Shown in pieces: positions 37,412 to 48,737 of a stretch of 64,000 nt of DNA. The stretch's first letter is position 1, and each line of letters begins with the position of its first letter. The notes beneath the pieces were generated by a model that saw nothing but the letters and a program-made list of their open reading frames with translations, made no database searches and was not told where the DNA came from. Source of the stretch: Metallosphaera cuprina Ar-4 (GTDB lineage: Archaea; Thermoproteota; Thermoprotei_A; Sulfolobales; Sulfolobaceae); contig NC_015435.1 in assembly GCF_000204925.1 (NCBI RefSeq), positions 548,001 to 612,000 on the forward strand, written 5' to 3'. The translations under genes and the position numbers were made by a program.

Positions 37412-37756
37412 ATGTTGGATGAACTTCTAAAGATAGCTAATGAACTGAACAAGGGTAATCTGACCAAGGCAGTGCAGATGATACTTGATGTGAGTAAGGA
37501 TGAGGACGATGAAAAGATATTGAGGATATCTTCTGAGCTCGAGAGGACCCTAAGGGAGCTCTCTAACGATTTAGCTTACGATGAGTATGATGAGAAGGAG
37601 CTAATTGAAATAGAGAGGGCAATGAATGAGCTAAGAAAGAGGAAACTAAGAATCCTCTCCATCTTAGCCTTGAGGAAATTAAGCAAAGATAATCTAATTA
37701 TAGAAAATATTATCCAAAAGGATTTTATAACTCAAAAACCGCAAACTTACATGTGA
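37412..37756 (+). CDS. Helical hypothetical protein
   Basis: 114 residues from ATG 37412 (MLDELLKIANELNKGNL). It is almost entirely charged amphipathic helix, including EKILRISSELERTLRELS and KELIEIERAMNELRKRKLRI, consistent with a coiled-coil or helical bundle. Not recognised. Its end faces the 3' end of tRNA-Thr two bases away on the opposite strand. Confidence 0.55.
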   Translation: MLDELLKIANELNKGNLTKAVQMILDVSKDEDDEKILRISSELERTLRELSNDLAYDEYDEKELIEIERAMNELRKRKLRILSILALRKLSKDNLIIENIIQKDFITQKPQTYM

Positions 37757-37758
37757 GA

Positions 37759-37845
<87 letters not shown>

Positions 37846-37919
37846 CACTTAAATGAAAAAGCGTAGTTCAAAAAATTAATCGTTTGCTTCATTGAGTTCA
37901 AGTGAACCGAATTTGAGGT

Positions 37920-38177
37920 GTGTCATTAAGGGCAATGATTAGTTGCGTTATCCAGTCCCTTGATTTTATTGTTTTAAGTAAGTTGATGGAGATCTACGAC
38001 ATAAGTGTGATAAGAAATATAGTGGAGGAGCTAATTTCAAGGCTACCTGAAGACTGTGCGGAAATAGCGCACGATCATTTTGAAGTAATGCTTGAAGATA
38101 TTAGGAGAAAGGGTTTGGAGAAGACAATCCAAGATTGGTTCGGATTAGACCAGGATATAGTGTTAGTCAATCATTAA
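37920..38177 (+). CDS. Small hypothetical protein
   Basis: Up to 85 residues from GTG 37920; ATG 37935 (MISCVIQSLDFIVLSKLMEI) or a later Met are alternatives, and AAGGGCA before 37935 resembles a weak ribosome site. The C-terminal half is acidic and helical (VEELISRLPEDCAEIAHDHF, EVMLEDIRRKGLEKTIQDWF). Not recognised. It converges with ogt, overlapping it by 11 bases. Confidence 0.5.
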   Translation: MSLRAMISCVIQSLDFIVLSKLMEIYDISVIRNIVEELISRLPEDCAEIAHDHFEVMLEDIRRKGLEKTIQDWFGLDQDIVLVNH

Positions 38178-38625
38178 AGTTGTGGCCCTCCAATTTAAGT
38201 AAATTCTTTTTTATCTCCACTCCTCTAGAGTATCCTCCTATTCCGTTTTCAGCGACCACTCTATGGCATGGAATTATGATAAGAACCGGGTTTTTTGACA
38301 ATGCCATACCAACGGCTCTAGGAGACGTTCCCACCTCCTCGGCAATGTCCTTATACGTCGCAGTTTCACCCCATTTCAATTTTCTCACCTGCTTAAACAC
38401 TCTGGCCCTGAATGAGTTTTGCGGCATTCTGACCTTTACGTCATCGAATTCCACTCTATTACCTTGAAAGTAAACACTTAATTTCTGAAATAAGTTACTG
38501 AAGTCCTTGTTCTGTTTTAAACCGGGTTCAACACAATCGCAGAAGTCTAGCATTACTATTTCATCATTATCTGAAATTACAGTTAGTGGTCCGAAAGGGG
38601 TCATGAACGACCCATATTTTATCAT
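38167..38625 (-). CDS. ogt: Methylated-DNA-protein cysteine methyltransferase
   Basis: 152 residues. The suicide active site is [20 protein letters not shown] (Cys near 119), and the DNA-recognition helix is [20 protein letters not shown] with Arg finger. It removes alkyl groups from O6-guanine by transfer to the cysteine. It overlaps the thrS stop by four bases and is the last gene of that unit. Confidence 0.94.
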   Translation of the reverse strand: MIKYGSFMTPFGPLTVISDNDEIVMLDFCDCVEPGLKQNKDFSNLFQKLSVYFQGNRVEFDDVKVRMPQNSFRARVFKQVRKLKWGETATYKDIAEEVGTSPRAVGMALSKNPVLIIIPCHRVVAENGIGGYSRGVEIKKNLLKLEGHNFND

Positions 38626-40247
38626 CTTGACCCTCTAGCAATTAGGCTCTCGGTCTCTCTATTCCTTACCTCTAGGTTTATCTTTTCGATGAAATCCTTT
38701 AATGGCACCCCTTTAACCTCAACGTTCCCTCTAGATCTGATAGTCACTTTCTCCTCTAAAGCTTCCTTTCTCCCAACTATTACTAGGTAAGGAACTCCTT
38801 CATCGTAGGCTCTCTTAATTCTCTTCGAAAGCGTCTCGCCGCTAGGATCCAACTCCCCTCTTATTCCGTTTTCCCTAAGCATCACAAGTATCTTGTTTGC
38901 ATACTCTTGGTTTTCTTCGCTTATAGGTAATATCCTCACTTGTACAGGTGATAACCAAGCTGGCAGTCTACCCCTAAAGTGTTCCAACAATATCGCTATC
39001 ATCCTATCCAGGGAACCGTATATTGCACGATGTATCATGACAGGCCTTTTCTTACTTCCGTCTTCATCAACGTACTCTAGCTTAAACCTTTCAGGAAGAT
39101 TGAAATCGACTTGAATGGTAGAGAGCTGCCACCATCTGTTCAGGCTATCTCTTATATCAAAATCGATCTTAGGACCGTAGAAGGCGCCTTCTTTTTCCTT
39201 TATTATGAACTGAGTACCAAGCTCCTTCAAAACGTTAAGAAGCGAATTAGTAGCCTTCTCCCATTGTTCATCGCTCCCTATGCTCTCGTCCGGTCTCGTG
39301 CTAAGGTTTATCCTAACGTCATCCCCTCTAAACCCAAATTTGTTTAGGACTTCGAGGGTCTTATTGATCAAAGTCTTAACTTCGTCTCTTATCTGGTCTT
39401 CCCTTAAGAATATGTGTCCGTCATCTTGAGTGAAACCCCTTGTCCTCAATAATCCGTAAAGTTCGCCTTTCTTCTCCCACCTGTAAACGTTACCGAACTC
39501 CGAGAACCTAAGCGGGAGGTCTCTGTAGCTCCTGACCCTCGACTTGTAAATTAATATATGAGCTGGGCAGTTCATCGGTTTTATGCCAAGTTCATCGTCG
39601 TCTTTGTTGAATATCAACATCTTATCTCTGTAAGTATCATAATGACCGCTTATCTTCCATAACACGGTTCTGAAAACGTGGGACGTGTATACCTCCTGAT
39701 AGCCCATTGATGAGTTTATCTCTCTCATGTAACTAATCATTTCGTTCCTTATTAACTGACCTTTAGGATGAAAGAGAACTAAACCTGGGCCAGTCTCATC
39801 GTGAAAGCTGAATAAGTCCATCCTCTCTCCGATTATCCTGTGATCGGTCTCAGAAGCCTTCTCCAGCCACTGAAGATAATCTTGAAGCTGCTCATCCGTT
39901 TCGAACGCAACCCCCCTAACCCTAACCAATTGCGCTCTCTCAGAGGGATGGTGGACCGATACGTTAATGATCTTGAAGTACTTAGGTTCACCTGCTGGTA
40001 CCACATCACCTTCGATGTTGATCTCTTTCCCGTTAGATACAACTTTACTTCCCCTAATTTCAAAGTTGTGTTCCTCCCATTTAGCGAACTTTTCAGCCTC
40101 CTGAAGGGTAAGGGAAAGATCTGATCTCACGTCCACGTAAAAGTCTCTCTCCCCTAAACCAACTTCAACTGGGTCTAGCCCAGACTTCGTCATGTTTAAA
40201 GCGATGATAATGGCTCCCTTCAACCAGAGAGGTCTATAGGACTCCAT
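38622..40247 (-). CDS. thrS: Threonyl-tRNA synthetase, catalytic form without editing domain
   Basis: 541 residues from ATG 40247 ([13 protein letters not shown]). Class II motifs: [20 protein letters not shown], motif 2 in [20 protein letters not shown] with FTQDDGHIF, zinc-site Cys in KPMNCPAHI, motif 3 in [17 protein letters not shown], and the anticodon-binding domain [15 protein letters not shown] to [11 protein letters not shown]. The N-terminus lacks the archaeal editing domain, which is encoded separately at 22980-24140. A longer in-frame start would overlap the divergent gene at 40294. Confidence 0.94.
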   Translation of the reverse strand: MESYRPLWLKGAIIIALNMTKSGLDPVEVGLGERDFYVDVRSDLSLTLQEAEKFAKWEEHNFEIRGSKVVSNGKEINIEGDVVPAGEPKYFKIINVSVHHPSERAQLVRVRGVAFETDEQLQDYLQWLEKASETDHRIIGERMDLFSFHDETGPGLVLFHPKGQLIRNEMISYMREINSSMGYQEVYTSHVFRTVLWKISGHYDTYRDKMLIFNKDDDELGIKPMNCPAHILIYKSRVRSYRDLPLRFSEFGNVYRWEKKGELYGLLRTRGFTQDDGHIFLREDQIRDEVKTLINKTLEVLNKFGFRGDDVRINLSTRPDESIGSDEQWEKATNSLLNVLKELGTQFIIKEKEGAFYGPKIDFDIRDSLNRWWQLSTIQVDFNLPERFKLEYVDEDGSKKRPVMIHRAIYGSLDRMIAILLEHFRGRLPAWLSPVQVRILPISEENQEYANKILVMLRENGIRGELDPSGETLSKRIKRAYDEGVPYLVIVGRKEALEEKVTIRSRGNVEVKGVPLKDFIEKINLEVRNRETESLIARGSR

Positions 40248-40293
40248 GTTAGCCTTAAATAGGGCAAACAGATAATAAAGTCTATATTTAAGA

Positions 40294-41247
40294 ATGAGAA
40301 GTCTTCTCATCATAGCTAGTGGAGGGGGGCATAGCGGGTTCGCTAGAGCCATAGCAGAATACTTACCTTTTAAAGCGGATTTCGTTATTCCTAAAGGAGA
40401 CGAGAACTCCAGGAAACTGTTAGAGCCGTACGCGGAAAGGATCTATGAGGTAAGTAAACCTAGAGAACCTAAGGGATCTAACGTCTCTGTTTTCCCTAGG
40501 TTGTTTAGCGCCCTGTCCGAATCCCTCTCAATACCTAGGTACAAAGTCACAATAGCGACCGGTTCGAATCACTCTCTAATACCTTCCTTGGTTCAAAAAT
40601 CTAAGGGTTCCATAATATTCTCGATAGAGAGTCAGGACAGGATAATAACCAAGGGGAAGGCAGTATCGATTCTGTCTAGGTTCTCTAAGGGTGTGTTTCT
40701 CCACTGGAAGGAGCAGGCAAAACTGTACGAGAACGGCATTGTAGTGGGTCCGATACTTCAGAAAAGGAAATATGAACCCAGAGATGAGGGTTACATTTTA
40801 ATAACGGCAGGTACTGAGGGGTTTAAGCCCCTTTTCGATAAGATAGTTAACGCTGGATTAAAAAACGCCATTATCCAAACGGGTAAGGTGAGTCCAGAAT
40901 ATTACCTCAAAAGGGGAGTAAAGGCCTTCAGCTTTGATCCTGATTTAGAGAGGTTGATAGCAAGCGCTTCAGTCGTTATTACCCATCAGGGAAAAACTGC
41001 TATGGAGTCCGCTGTGTTATATAGGAAGCCCACCATAATAGTGTTCAATAAATCCCTTACCAGGGCAGCCACCTATGAGGACGTCAAACTCTACTCTTCA
41101 ATACTTGGCGCAACGTTCATTGGGGATCCGTCAACGTGGGGAAGTGAAGAGGTTTTAATTAACGCGATAGAGAAATCTAAGCAACCTGAAACGTACGAGC
41201 CTGGGACTGAGAAGTTAGTTAAGGTGATCGTTGATTACCTTACCTAA
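40294..41247 (+). CDS. Alg14/Alg13-like fused glycosyltransferase
   Basis: 317 residues. The N-terminal half resembles Alg14 ([31 protein letters not shown]). The C-terminal half resembles Alg13/GT28 ([49 protein letters not shown]). In eukaryotes the two halves are separate subunits that add the second GlcNAc to the dolichol carrier; a single chain here suggests a similar step in archaeal N-glycan synthesis. It is divergent from thrS and overlaps the glycosylase gene by 17 bases. Confidence 0.72.
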   Translation: MRSLLIIASGGGHSGFARAIAEYLPFKADFVIPKGDENSRKLLEPYAERIYEVSKPREPKGSNVSVFPRLFSALSESLSIPRYKVTIATGSNHSLIPSLVQKSKGSIIFSIESQDRIITKGKAVSILSRFSKGVFLHWKEQAKLYENGIVVGPILQKRKYEPRDEGYILITAGTEGFKPLFDKIVNAGLKNAIIQTGKVSPEYYLKRGVKAFSFDPDLERLIASASVVITHQGKTAMESAVLYRKPTIIVFNKSLTRAATYEDVKLYSSILGATFIGDPSTWGSEEVLINAIEKSKQPETYEPGTEKLVKVIVDYLT

Positions 41248-41911
41248 TTTGATTCGCATTTTTCTTGAAAACGAAGAAACTATAAGGAAAGCTGGATGGG
41301 TAATAAGCGATCCGATGTCCTTCGAATGGTGGGACGGATTTGACTCCGCTGACAAGATAGTGATCTCAGCCTTTCTAGTTCAATTGACCAAGTGGGAGAC
41401 GGTAAAGAACGTTATCCTCTCGATGGAGAGGAAAGGTCTCTCCAGCTTAGAGGAGATAGCTAAACTCGATATCTCCTCAGTTGAGAAAATGATTAAGCCA
41501 GTGAATTTCTATCGCACTAAGGCTAGGAGGATACTGAACTTCGCTAGGTTCGCTAAAGATATGGGTGGTTTGTCAAACGTCCTTAAGCTGGAGAAAAGAG
41601 AGGTACTCTTAAGCCAAGATGGGGTGGGAGAGGAAACCGCTGACTCGATTCTTCTTTTTGCGGGTCATCAGTTGGTTTTTCCGAACACCGACTACTCTAG
41701 GAGAGTAATCACTAGGGTTATCGGAAGGGAGCTGAAAAGGAGAGAGGTAGCCTCATTCGTTAAGCAAAACTTTAATGAAGACCTTTACGTGTATAAGGTT
41801 TTGCATGCTGGTTTGGGTGCAGTTGGAAAAACTTTTTGTTTACTAACTAAGCCTAAATGTGATAGATGCTTTCTTAAACAAGTGTGCGAATATAATTATA
41901 GATACTCATGA
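41231..41911 (+). CDS. Endonuclease III-like DNA glycosylase (HhH-GPD, 4Fe-4S)
   Basis: 226 residues (TTG start at 41231 or 41249). The helix-hairpin-helix is [18 protein letters not shown], followed by the catalytic Asp region [14 protein letters not shown]. The glycine position that often carries the lyase Lys cannot be settled by eye. The C-terminal [19 protein letters not shown] holds four cysteines (CX6-7CX2CX5C) for an iron-sulfur cluster. It repairs damaged bases. It ends in an ATGA overlap with sucC. Confidence 0.82.
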   Translation: MITLPNLIRIFLENEETIRKAGWVISDPMSFEWWDGFDSADKIVISAFLVQLTKWETVKNVILSMERKGLSSLEEIAKLDISSVEKMIKPVNFYRTKARRILNFARFAKDMGGLSNVLKLEKREVLLSQDGVGEETADSILLFAGHQLVFPNTDYSRRVITRVIGRELKRREVASFVKQNFNEDLYVYKVLHAGLGAVGKTFCLLTKPKCDRCFLKQVCEYNYRYS

Positions 41912-42918
41912 AGCTGTATGAGTATGAAGGGAAGAAGATTTTCTCCATAGTTGGTATTCCGATACCCAAAGGGCAAGTTGTCTATTCGCCGGTAAACGTA
42001 CCTGGAAAAGTAGTAGTAAAGGCTCAATTGCTAGAAGGTGGTAGAGGTAAGAGGGGTTTAGTTAGGGTAACTGAAGACAGCTTCTCAACAATCTCTGACA
42101 TGATGAAGGAGGGTATATCGACTTTTCTGATCGAGGAGTTCGTCTCACATGATAGAGAGATTTACATATCGGCTATGATGGATAGGGAGAGCGGAAACCC
42201 CATGATCATCATCTCGCCTAACGGTGGCATAAACATTGAGGAAAGTAAGGACGTCAGGACGTTCGTCATACCGTTGGATAGGACTTTAATGAGATATGAT
42301 GTCGACGCCATGGAAAAATATGTCGGATATAGAGGATTAACTCCAATAGTTCAGGGGCTACTAAAACTTCTCCTAGAATATGATGCAGAGTTAGCCGAGA
42401 TAAATCCTTTAGCTATAACAGAGAGGGGAGCGTTAGCTTTGGACTCTAAGGTGATACTAGATGACAATGCTCTATTTAGGCATGAGGAGTTACTTAATGA
42501 GCTGAGGAGAGAGAAGCCAGCTTCGGATTCCTACGTTGAATTGGATGGTGACATCGGTATAATTGGAAACGGCGCAGGACTAACCATGGCGACTATGGAT
42601 CTAGTGAAGCTAATGGGTGGAAATCCAGCTGACTTTTTCGATGTGGGAGGCGGTGCGGATATGCAAAAGGTGGCCTTTGCTATAGAGAGAGTAGGTACCA
42701 ATCCGAGAGTTAAAAAGATCGTAATCAACATATTTGGTGGAATAACTAGATGCGATGAGGTAGCTAAGGGTATATTAGACGGACATTCAAAGGTTAACAA
42801 ACCAATCTACGTCAGGCTTACGGGAACTAAAGAGGATGAAGGTAAGGAGATTCTCACAAAGGCCGGGATCAAGGTATACGAAGACGCACTATCCGCAATA
42901 GGTGATGCATTACGCTAA
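41908..42918 (+). CDS. sucC: Succinyl-CoA ligase, beta subunit
   Basis: 336 residues. The ATP-grasp domain starts [20 protein letters not shown] with [26 protein letters not shown] and the C-terminal CoA-ligase domain with [33 protein letters not shown] and [17 protein letters not shown]. It is shorter than bacterial SucC (about 390), as usual in Sulfolobales. It makes ATP or GTP from succinyl-CoA, or runs in reverse in carbon fixation. Overlaps the apparent start of sucD. Confidence 0.93.
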   Translation: MKLYEYEGKKIFSIVGIPIPKGQVVYSPVNVPGKVVVKAQLLEGGRGKRGLVRVTEDSFSTISDMMKEGISTFLIEEFVSHDREIYISAMMDRESGNPMIIISPNGGINIEESKDVRTFVIPLDRTLMRYDVDAMEKYVGYRGLTPIVQGLLKLLLEYDAELAEINPLAITERGALALDSKVILDDNALFRHEELLNELRREKPASDSYVELDGDIGIIGNGAGLTMATMDLVKLMGGNPADFFDVGGGADMQKVAFAIERVGTNPRVKKIVINIFGGITRCDEVAKGILDGHSKVNKPIYVRLTGTKEDEGKEILTKAGIKVYEDALSAIGDALR

Positions 42919-43775
42919 TAAATTCAAATACAAGGGTTCTAGTTCAGGGTATAACTGGTAAGGAAGGCAGTTTTCACGCTTCCATGATGATGAGGTACGG
43001 CACTAAAATTGTGGCTGGGGTAACGCCTGGCAAGGGAGGTTCAGACGTACTAGGAATACCAGTTTATGACACAGTAAAGGAGGCAACGAAGGAGCACGAG
43101 ATAGACGCCTCGATAATATTTGTTCCAGCTAAGTTTGCCAGCGAAGCTGTATATGAGGCCGTGGATTCAGGTATAGGACTCGTCGTGGTGATAACTGAGC
43201 ACATACCAGTGGTGGATGTAGCTAAGTTCGTAAGGTATGCGAAGTCGAGGGGGACAAGGATCGTCGGGCCTAACTGTCCTGGCCTTATAGTCCCAGGGGA
43301 ATCTCTACTTGGAATACTACCGTCTAAGTACTTTAAAAAGGGAAACGTGGGAATAGTCTCAAGATCTGGGACCCTAACTTACGAGGTAGCTCACCTACTT
43401 AATGAGACAGGCCAGTCCACGGTCATCGGTATAGGTGGTGATCCAATAATCGGTACCTCTCTACAAGAGGTTGTCCAGGAATTTGAGGAGGATCAGCAAA
43501 CCGATGCTATTGTCATTATAGGTGAGATAGGAGGGACCATGGAGGAAAAAGTGGCTCAATTAAAGAAAGAAGGAAAGTTAACTAAACCTATCGTGGCTTA
43601 CATAGCTGGTTTAACCGCTCCCAAAGAGAAGAGGATGGGTCATGCAGGGGCAGTAGTGTACATGGGAATGGGTACGTTTGAGAGTAAGGTCGAAATGTTC
43701 AGAAAGGCTGACATACCAGTAGCTAAAACTCCTTACGAAATAAGAGATGTCTTGACCAAGATTTTAAGGAAGTAG
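42909..43775 (+). CDS. sucD: Succinyl-CoA ligase, alpha subunit (non-canonical start)
   Basis: 288 residues if it starts at ATT 42909. The conserved N-terminus [20 protein letters not shown] is encoded before the first ATG (42984), and family members begin two or three codons before that LINxNT segment. No ATG, GTG or TTG exists there; ATT at 42909, just after AGGTGAT (42899-42905), is the best candidate, with ATA 42918 next. Downstream motifs are [31 protein letters not shown] and the phosphohistidine loop [11 protein letters not shown]. It overlaps the sucC stop, indicating coupled translation. Confidence 0.88.
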   Translation: MTLINSNTRVLVQGITGKEGSFHASMMMRYGTKIVAGVTPGKGGSDVLGIPVYDTVKEATKEHEIDASIIFVPAKFASEAVYEAVDSGIGLVVVITEHIPVVDVAKFVRYAKSRGTRIVGPNCPGLIVPGESLLGILPSKYFKKGNVGIVSRSGTLTYEVAHLLNETGQSTVIGIGGDPIIGTSLQEVVQEFEEDQQTDAIVIIGEIGGTMEEKVAQLKKEGKLTKPIVAYIAGLTAPKEKRMGHAGAVVYMGMGTFESKVEMFRKADIPVAKTPYEIRDVLTKILRK

Positions 43776-43776
43776 T

Positions 43777-43974
43777 TTAACCTCCACTAGGTTTTATAGT
43801 TATAGTGCCGGTGTCCTCATCTAACTGAAGCATAAATTTTTTCCCAAACTTCTCTACCATCGATTTTGGGATGTACAGGTTTAGGGGCAAGGTATAATAC
43901 TCATACTCGTACACTTTCCCTCTAACCTGCTTCTTCCCTACTAACCTTTTAGCCTCAACTTCTCTTTCTTTCAT
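43777..43974 (-). CDS. Small AbrB-like protein
   Basis: 65 residues. A basic N-terminus KEREVEAKRLVGKKQVRGKV precedes LNLYIPKSMVEKFGKKFMLQ and DEDTGTITIKPSGG, the swapped-hairpin pattern of SpoVT/AbrB DNA-binding domains. Probably a small DNA-binding regulator; target unknown. TTTTAAAAAA about 30 bases upstream is TATA-like. It converges with sucD with one base between the stops. Confidence 0.6.
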   Translation of the reverse strand: MKEREVEAKRLVGKKQVRGKVYEYEYYTLPLNLYIPKSMVEKFGKKFMLQLDEDTGTITIKPSGG

Positions 43975-44051
43975 AAGATAATAGTAGCGGATGATTTTTT
44001 AAAACCATTGATTAGTTGTTTCTTTGACCATATGTCAGTGTAAAAGTTTCT

Positions 44052-44588
44052 TTAGAATAGTCTAAACGTATGTTTTAGTGTATAAAATATAAGTTCATTT
44101 TCAAACGATTTATCGTTTACCTTATAGGCATAGGCTTCAAAATTTCCATCTATAAATCTTATTTTTAGAAAATATATAAAATTATTATATGAAAACATTA
44201 AAAGGTAAACGCAATCGTTGTATTCACAGGACGGGCCTATGGATAGCCTTGCTCTCTCCTCATTCACTAAGGTAAACATGTTCTGAAGCGACCAATCAGC
44301 GACGTTTACTACCTCAAGCGAGTCTATTCTCATCTTATAAACCAGTCCTATTTGGGAAATCTGAAGACCCTCTTGTTCAAGTTTAGCGTCTTGTTTATCT
44401 ATAGAGTTCAGGAAGTCCATTAGGTCTTCTTCCTTCATCGAAATAATTAGATCCTTCTCGTCCATGAAGAAATAAACTTCCTCGTTTATAGGTTCAGATA
44501 TGTGAACCCTACCTATTTTTAACGCTTCAGGTTTCCCATTGAACTTTACGATATCGTTTTCCTTACTTATGCTGATCTTTTCACTCAT
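44052..44588 (-). CDS. Hypothetical protein
   Basis: 178 residues, not recognised. It has a mixed alpha/beta composition with acidic N-terminal half (EEVYFFMDEKDLIISMKEED) and aromatic-rich C-terminal strands (NNFIYFLKIRFIDGNFEAYA). No signal peptide or membrane segment. It is divergent from the nucleoside phosphorylase gene. Low-complexity absent, codon use similar to neighbours, so a genuine gene is likely. Confidence 0.6.
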   Translation of the reverse strand: MSEKISISKENDIVKFNGKPEALKIGRVHISEPINEEVYFFMDEKDLIISMKEEDLMDFLNSIDKQDAKLEQEGLQISQIGLVYKMRIDSLEVVNVADWSLQNMFTLVNEERARLSIGPSCEYNDCVYLLMFSYNNFIYFLKIRFIDGNFEAYAYKVNDKSFENELIFYTLKHTFRLF

Positions 44589-44604
44589 CTAATCGAAATT
44601 ATGA

Positions 44605-45426
<822 letters not shown>

Positions 45427-45428
45427 GA

Positions 45429-46655
45429 ATGAAGTTAATAAGAGATCCCATCCACGGTTACATTGAAGTACCTGACAAGATAGTACCTATCATTTCACAT
45501 CCTTTCTTCCAGAGGCTTAGGCACATAAAACAGACAGCCTTGGCTTATATGGTTTATCCTGGGATGAATCATTCGCGCTTCGAACACAGTTTAGGTGCCA
45601 TGCACTTGTCATTAGAGTTTCTGAAATACGTTAAGGGTAACTCCAACTTAGATCTAGATCAAGACACTATTGGTCTAATTGGAGTCACAGCACTACTTCA
45701 CGATATCGGTCACATGCCTTTCTCACATACGTTCGAGAACGCCCTCTCAGTTGCCAGGGAGGTATATGGTCTTGATGTCCTAGATAAGGGTAAGAAAACT
45801 CACGTGTATCTGGGAATAAAGATCATTGAGGAGGTGTTAGGGTCCCTGATTGAAGGACGACTAAGATCCTCTGAGGATCCAGTGAAGTTTATTATCAACG
45901 TTCTAAGTGAAAATCCAAAGAACTCTTCAGAGAGGCTAGCTGCTCTGGTCATATCTAACTTTATCGATGCCGACAGAAGCGATTACCTTCTAAGGGACTC
46001 ATACTACGCAGGTGTAGAGTACGGTCAGTTCGATATAGAGAGACTTAAAAGGTTCCTCTATTTTAATGATGGAAAGCTCGCTGTAATGGATAAGGCATTA
46101 CCTGTAGTTGAGCAATTCCTTCTAGCTAGAATGTACATGTTCAAGAACGTTTATTTTCATAGCGTAGTAGGGTTATACAACGCGATATTGTCTCACTCAA
46201 TCGCGCACTTGCTGATACGCGGCGAGATTAGGCTACCTGAAGAAGTGACAGATCTTCTAAACTTCGATGACAACTTAATTATCTCTAAACTTTCTAGCGT
46301 TAGACAAGAGCTTAGGAACGCAATACTTTATCGACAGGGTTTCAAGAGAATTAAGATAGAGCCTAATGAACAATGTCTGAAGGATTTAGAAGAGATGCGG
46401 GATGAAATTAACAGTGATATGAGATCTTCTAATGGACTGTTCCTCTATCACGAGTTCAATGATATACCGTATCAAGAGGAGAGAGAAGAAGCCGTTTATA
46501 TACTCACACCTCATGGGGTTGATAAACTAAAGCGGATTTCCACTCTTATAGGTTCCCTGAGCGAAGTGAAGAGGGTAGTATTTGGATACCATCCTTCAGC
46601 AGAGACTTTAGGTAGAAAATATCTAGAAATTTTAAACTCCTGTAACAAAAATTAG
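45429..46655 (+). CDS. HD-domain phosphohydrolase (dNTPase/SAMHD1-like)
   Basis: 408 residues. The N-terminus RDPIHGYIEVPDKIVPIISH with FFQRLRHIKQTALAYMVYPG and HSRFEHSLGAMHLS is typical of the SAMHD1-like HD family; the metal site is ALLHDIGHMPFSHTFE (near 95-110) and FIDADRSDYLLRDSYYAGV supplies the later Asp. Such enzymes hydrolyse dNTPs to nucleosides and triphosphate. It starts two bases after the phosphorylase stop, forming a nucleotide-salvage pair. Confidence 0.88.
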   Translation: MKLIRDPIHGYIEVPDKIVPIISHPFFQRLRHIKQTALAYMVYPGMNHSRFEHSLGAMHLSLEFLKYVKGNSNLDLDQDTIGLIGVTALLHDIGHMPFSHTFENALSVAREVYGLDVLDKGKKTHVYLGIKIIEEVLGSLIEGRLRSSEDPVKFIINVLSENPKNSSERLAALVISNFIDADRSDYLLRDSYYAGVEYGQFDIERLKRFLYFNDGKLAVMDKALPVVEQFLLARMYMFKNVYFHSVVGLYNAILSHSIAHLLIRGEIRLPEEVTDLLNFDDNLIISKLSSVRQELRNAILYRQGFKRIKIEPNEQCLKDLEEMRDEINSDMRSSNGLFLYHEFNDIPYQEEREEAVYILTPHGVDKLKRISTLIGSLSEVKRVVFGYHPSAETLGRKYLEILNSCNKN

Positions 46656-46720
46656 TCTCGTAAACTTTTAGGGTAAAAACTCCAGGAAAGTGAAACTATC
46701 TAGACCCTAGTCATTCCCCT

Positions 46721-47710
46721 TTAGGTTTCTGATCGAACTAAAGAGGGCCCCTTTCCGATTTTGCTAACTATGACCTTAGCTCCTAGTCCTTCTAGGAAAT
46801 TAACTACCTCTTGGACGTTCTCCTCTAGGACAAGTATGTGAGGATTTGGCCCAGCGTCGAAAGTGTAGGCAGCCTTTCCGAACTCATGAACCCAATCCAT
46901 TACAACAAAGGACTTATCGTTTAGGTAACTCATTGAGGGCCAAGAATCTAGAATTATTGCGTGCATGCTGTTACTATGTCTCATAGTTAAGTGGAAAAAC
47001 GAGTTCACGTCTCTGTCTCGTATGGCCTTTATTATATCATCAAAGGTCTCTTCGACAAATCGTAGTCTGCACTTGAGGAGAGACGAGCTGGCAACGCTAC
47101 TCTCCATCCCTGACCTTGAGGACACCTTCTTCTTCTCCTCCTTGAAGATCCCTATTACGTCAACTAAGTTAGGCCAATGATCGGGGCCAAAAACTTGCTC
47201 ACAAAAAGAGTCATCTCCTTCGTCTGATTCGCCCTTGTTCCATCTCACGAAGCCCCCAAACATGCTTCTACACGCGCTTCCAGAACCTACCCTAGCTATC
47301 TTAGAGAGCTCCTTGTCGTCCAGTCCAAGATTCAAAGCGGCGTTTGATGCAAAGGTTAAGGCAGCGATCCCTGCAGCCGAAGACGCTAATCCCGCGGAGC
47401 TAGGAAAGTTAGATGTGGACTCTATCCTAGCGAAAACTCTCTTGCCGTACAATTTCCTTATTATCTCTAGTACTCTACCCGCGTACTCCCTAGTCTCATA
47501 ATCGCTAAGCCTTTCTCCATTGACGAAAATCTCATCATGATTAAGGTTCTCGTCAAAAGTTACTTTAGATCTAACCTGCAGAGACTCTAGAGTTATCGAT
47601 AAGGAGTCATTCAAAGGTAAGTTCAATTGTTTGTTTCTCTTCCCCCAATACTTAACCACAGCTATGTTCGCAGGTGCAACAGCCTCAGCTTCTATTCTCA
47701 ACTCGCACAC
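46721..47710 (-). CDS. mvaD: Diphosphomevalonate decarboxylase
   Basis: 329 residues, GTG start. GHMP fold with [34 protein letters not shown], the ATP loop [20 protein letters not shown] and [19 protein letters not shown], and [16 protein letters not shown] near the end. It converts diphosphomevalonate to isopentenyl diphosphate. True decarboxylases are restricted among archaea to a few groups including Sulfolobales. It overlaps the phosphomevalonate kinase gene by 26 bases. Confidence 0.92.
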   Translation of the reverse strand: MCELRIEAEAVAPANIAVVKYWGKRNKQLNLPLNDSLSITLESLQVRSKVTFDENLNHDEIFVNGERLSDYETREYAGRVLEIIRKLYGKRVFARIESTSNFPSSAGLASSAAGIAALTFASNAALNLGLDDKELSKIARVGSGSACRSMFGGFVRWNKGESDEGDDSFCEQVFGPDHWPNLVDVIGIFKEEKKKVSSRSGMESSVASSSLLKCRLRFVEETFDDIIKAIRDRDVNSFFHLTMRHSNSMHAIILDSWPSMSYLNDKSFVVMDWVHEFGKAAYTFDAGPNPHILVLEENVQEVVNFLEGLGAKVIVSKIGKGPSLVRSET

Positions 47711-48641
47711 CTTCGTCTTGTCTGACGTAAATCGTTTTAATCCCTATCCTTTGCCACGCCTGTTCCACTCTCTTTAAATCTTCGCCCATAGCCATAATGA
47801 GGTCTCCGCCTCCTGCCCCGGGCATTAAGGATATGAAAGCACCGTTCCTTTCCGCTAATTCAATAATCTTTCTGTCCTCCTCGTTTTCTATTTCTAAACC
47901 AACTACATCCTTGGCCAGCACGTTTAAGTACCTCCTTGCTAACTTTATATGAGGTATCGCGTTGTCTAGCATCCCCATTTCCAAGAGCTTGATTGCCATC
48001 TCATTATCGATCTCTATTTCTTTCATCAATTCCTTAAATCTGGGAACGTTTTCCATCTGATGAAATCTCCTTACCAAGTCTATTGTATTGGCGCTCCTTC
48101 CTGTGAAACCTAAGAGAATTTGATAGTCGTGCACTCTAAGAGGCTTCACCGTTGAGTCAACTTTCTCAACGTCCTTGAACCTTCTGTAGACCACACTACC
48201 AAAGGTCGCTGCCGCAATATCAAAGCCGCTCCCTATTCCCTTTTGTCTTAGGTAGTTAGCCTTTTGAGAAAGCCTATATATCTCGTTGAGGTCAAACTCT
48301 CCCGTTAACACTCTCATCAAGCATGCAGTTAACGCTACAGTTGCAGCTGACGAGCTACCTAGACCAGTCTTCTTGCCATCGATCTGGAATCCCTCATCGT
48401 TCACTAGGTGTATCCTACCCTTGATTATAGGAAACCTCTCCCTGATGACTTTAAGTACGCTATCTATCAATTCATTCTCTCCCTCTTTAAAAATACCATA
48501 GCTTGTTATGAACTCCAGTCTATCCGACCTTTCATGTTTACATCTAACTCGCTTATTGATAGCGATGACGTGAGAGATTCCTCCAAACACGACGGAGTAA
48601 CTTCCTATCCAGAGTATCTTACCTGGAGCACTGACCTCCAT
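47685..48641 (-). CDS. Phosphomevalonate kinase
   Basis: 318 residues of the GHMP family: [20 protein letters not shown] at the N-terminus, the ATP motif [20 protein letters not shown] near 92, and [15 protein letters not shown] near 275. Similarity to the eukaryotic-type kinase and its coupling with mvaD identify it as the enzyme making diphosphomevalonate. It is the first gene of the pair and is divergent from the gene at 48738. Confidence 0.88.
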   Translation of the reverse strand: MEVSAPGKILWIGSYSVVFGGISHVIAINKRVRCKHERSDRLEFITSYGIFKEGENELIDSVLKVIRERFPIIKGRIHLVNDEGFQIDGKKTGLGSSSAATVALTACLMRVLTGEFDLNEIYRLSQKANYLRQKGIGSGFDIAAATFGSVVYRRFKDVEKVDSTVKPLRVHDYQILLGFTGRSANTIDLVRRFHQMENVPRFKELMKEIEIDNEMAIKLLEMGMLDNAIPHIKLARRYLNVLAKDVVGLEIENEEDRKIIELAERNGAFISLMPGAGGGDLIMAMGEDLKRVEQAWQRIGIKTIYVRQDEGVRVENRS

Positions 48642-48737
48642 TTCCTCAGATTCAACCCTGCTTAAAGTTAAACGATATTTCCTTTATATCGTTGTTTCAG
48701 CTAAACTATTTATTGGCCGTCTCCCTTAATAGCGATA

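Noticed and set aside
42984-43775. sucD starting at ATG 42984
   Set aside because: Removes the conserved N-terminal strand and CoA-site residues encoded just upstream in the same frame.
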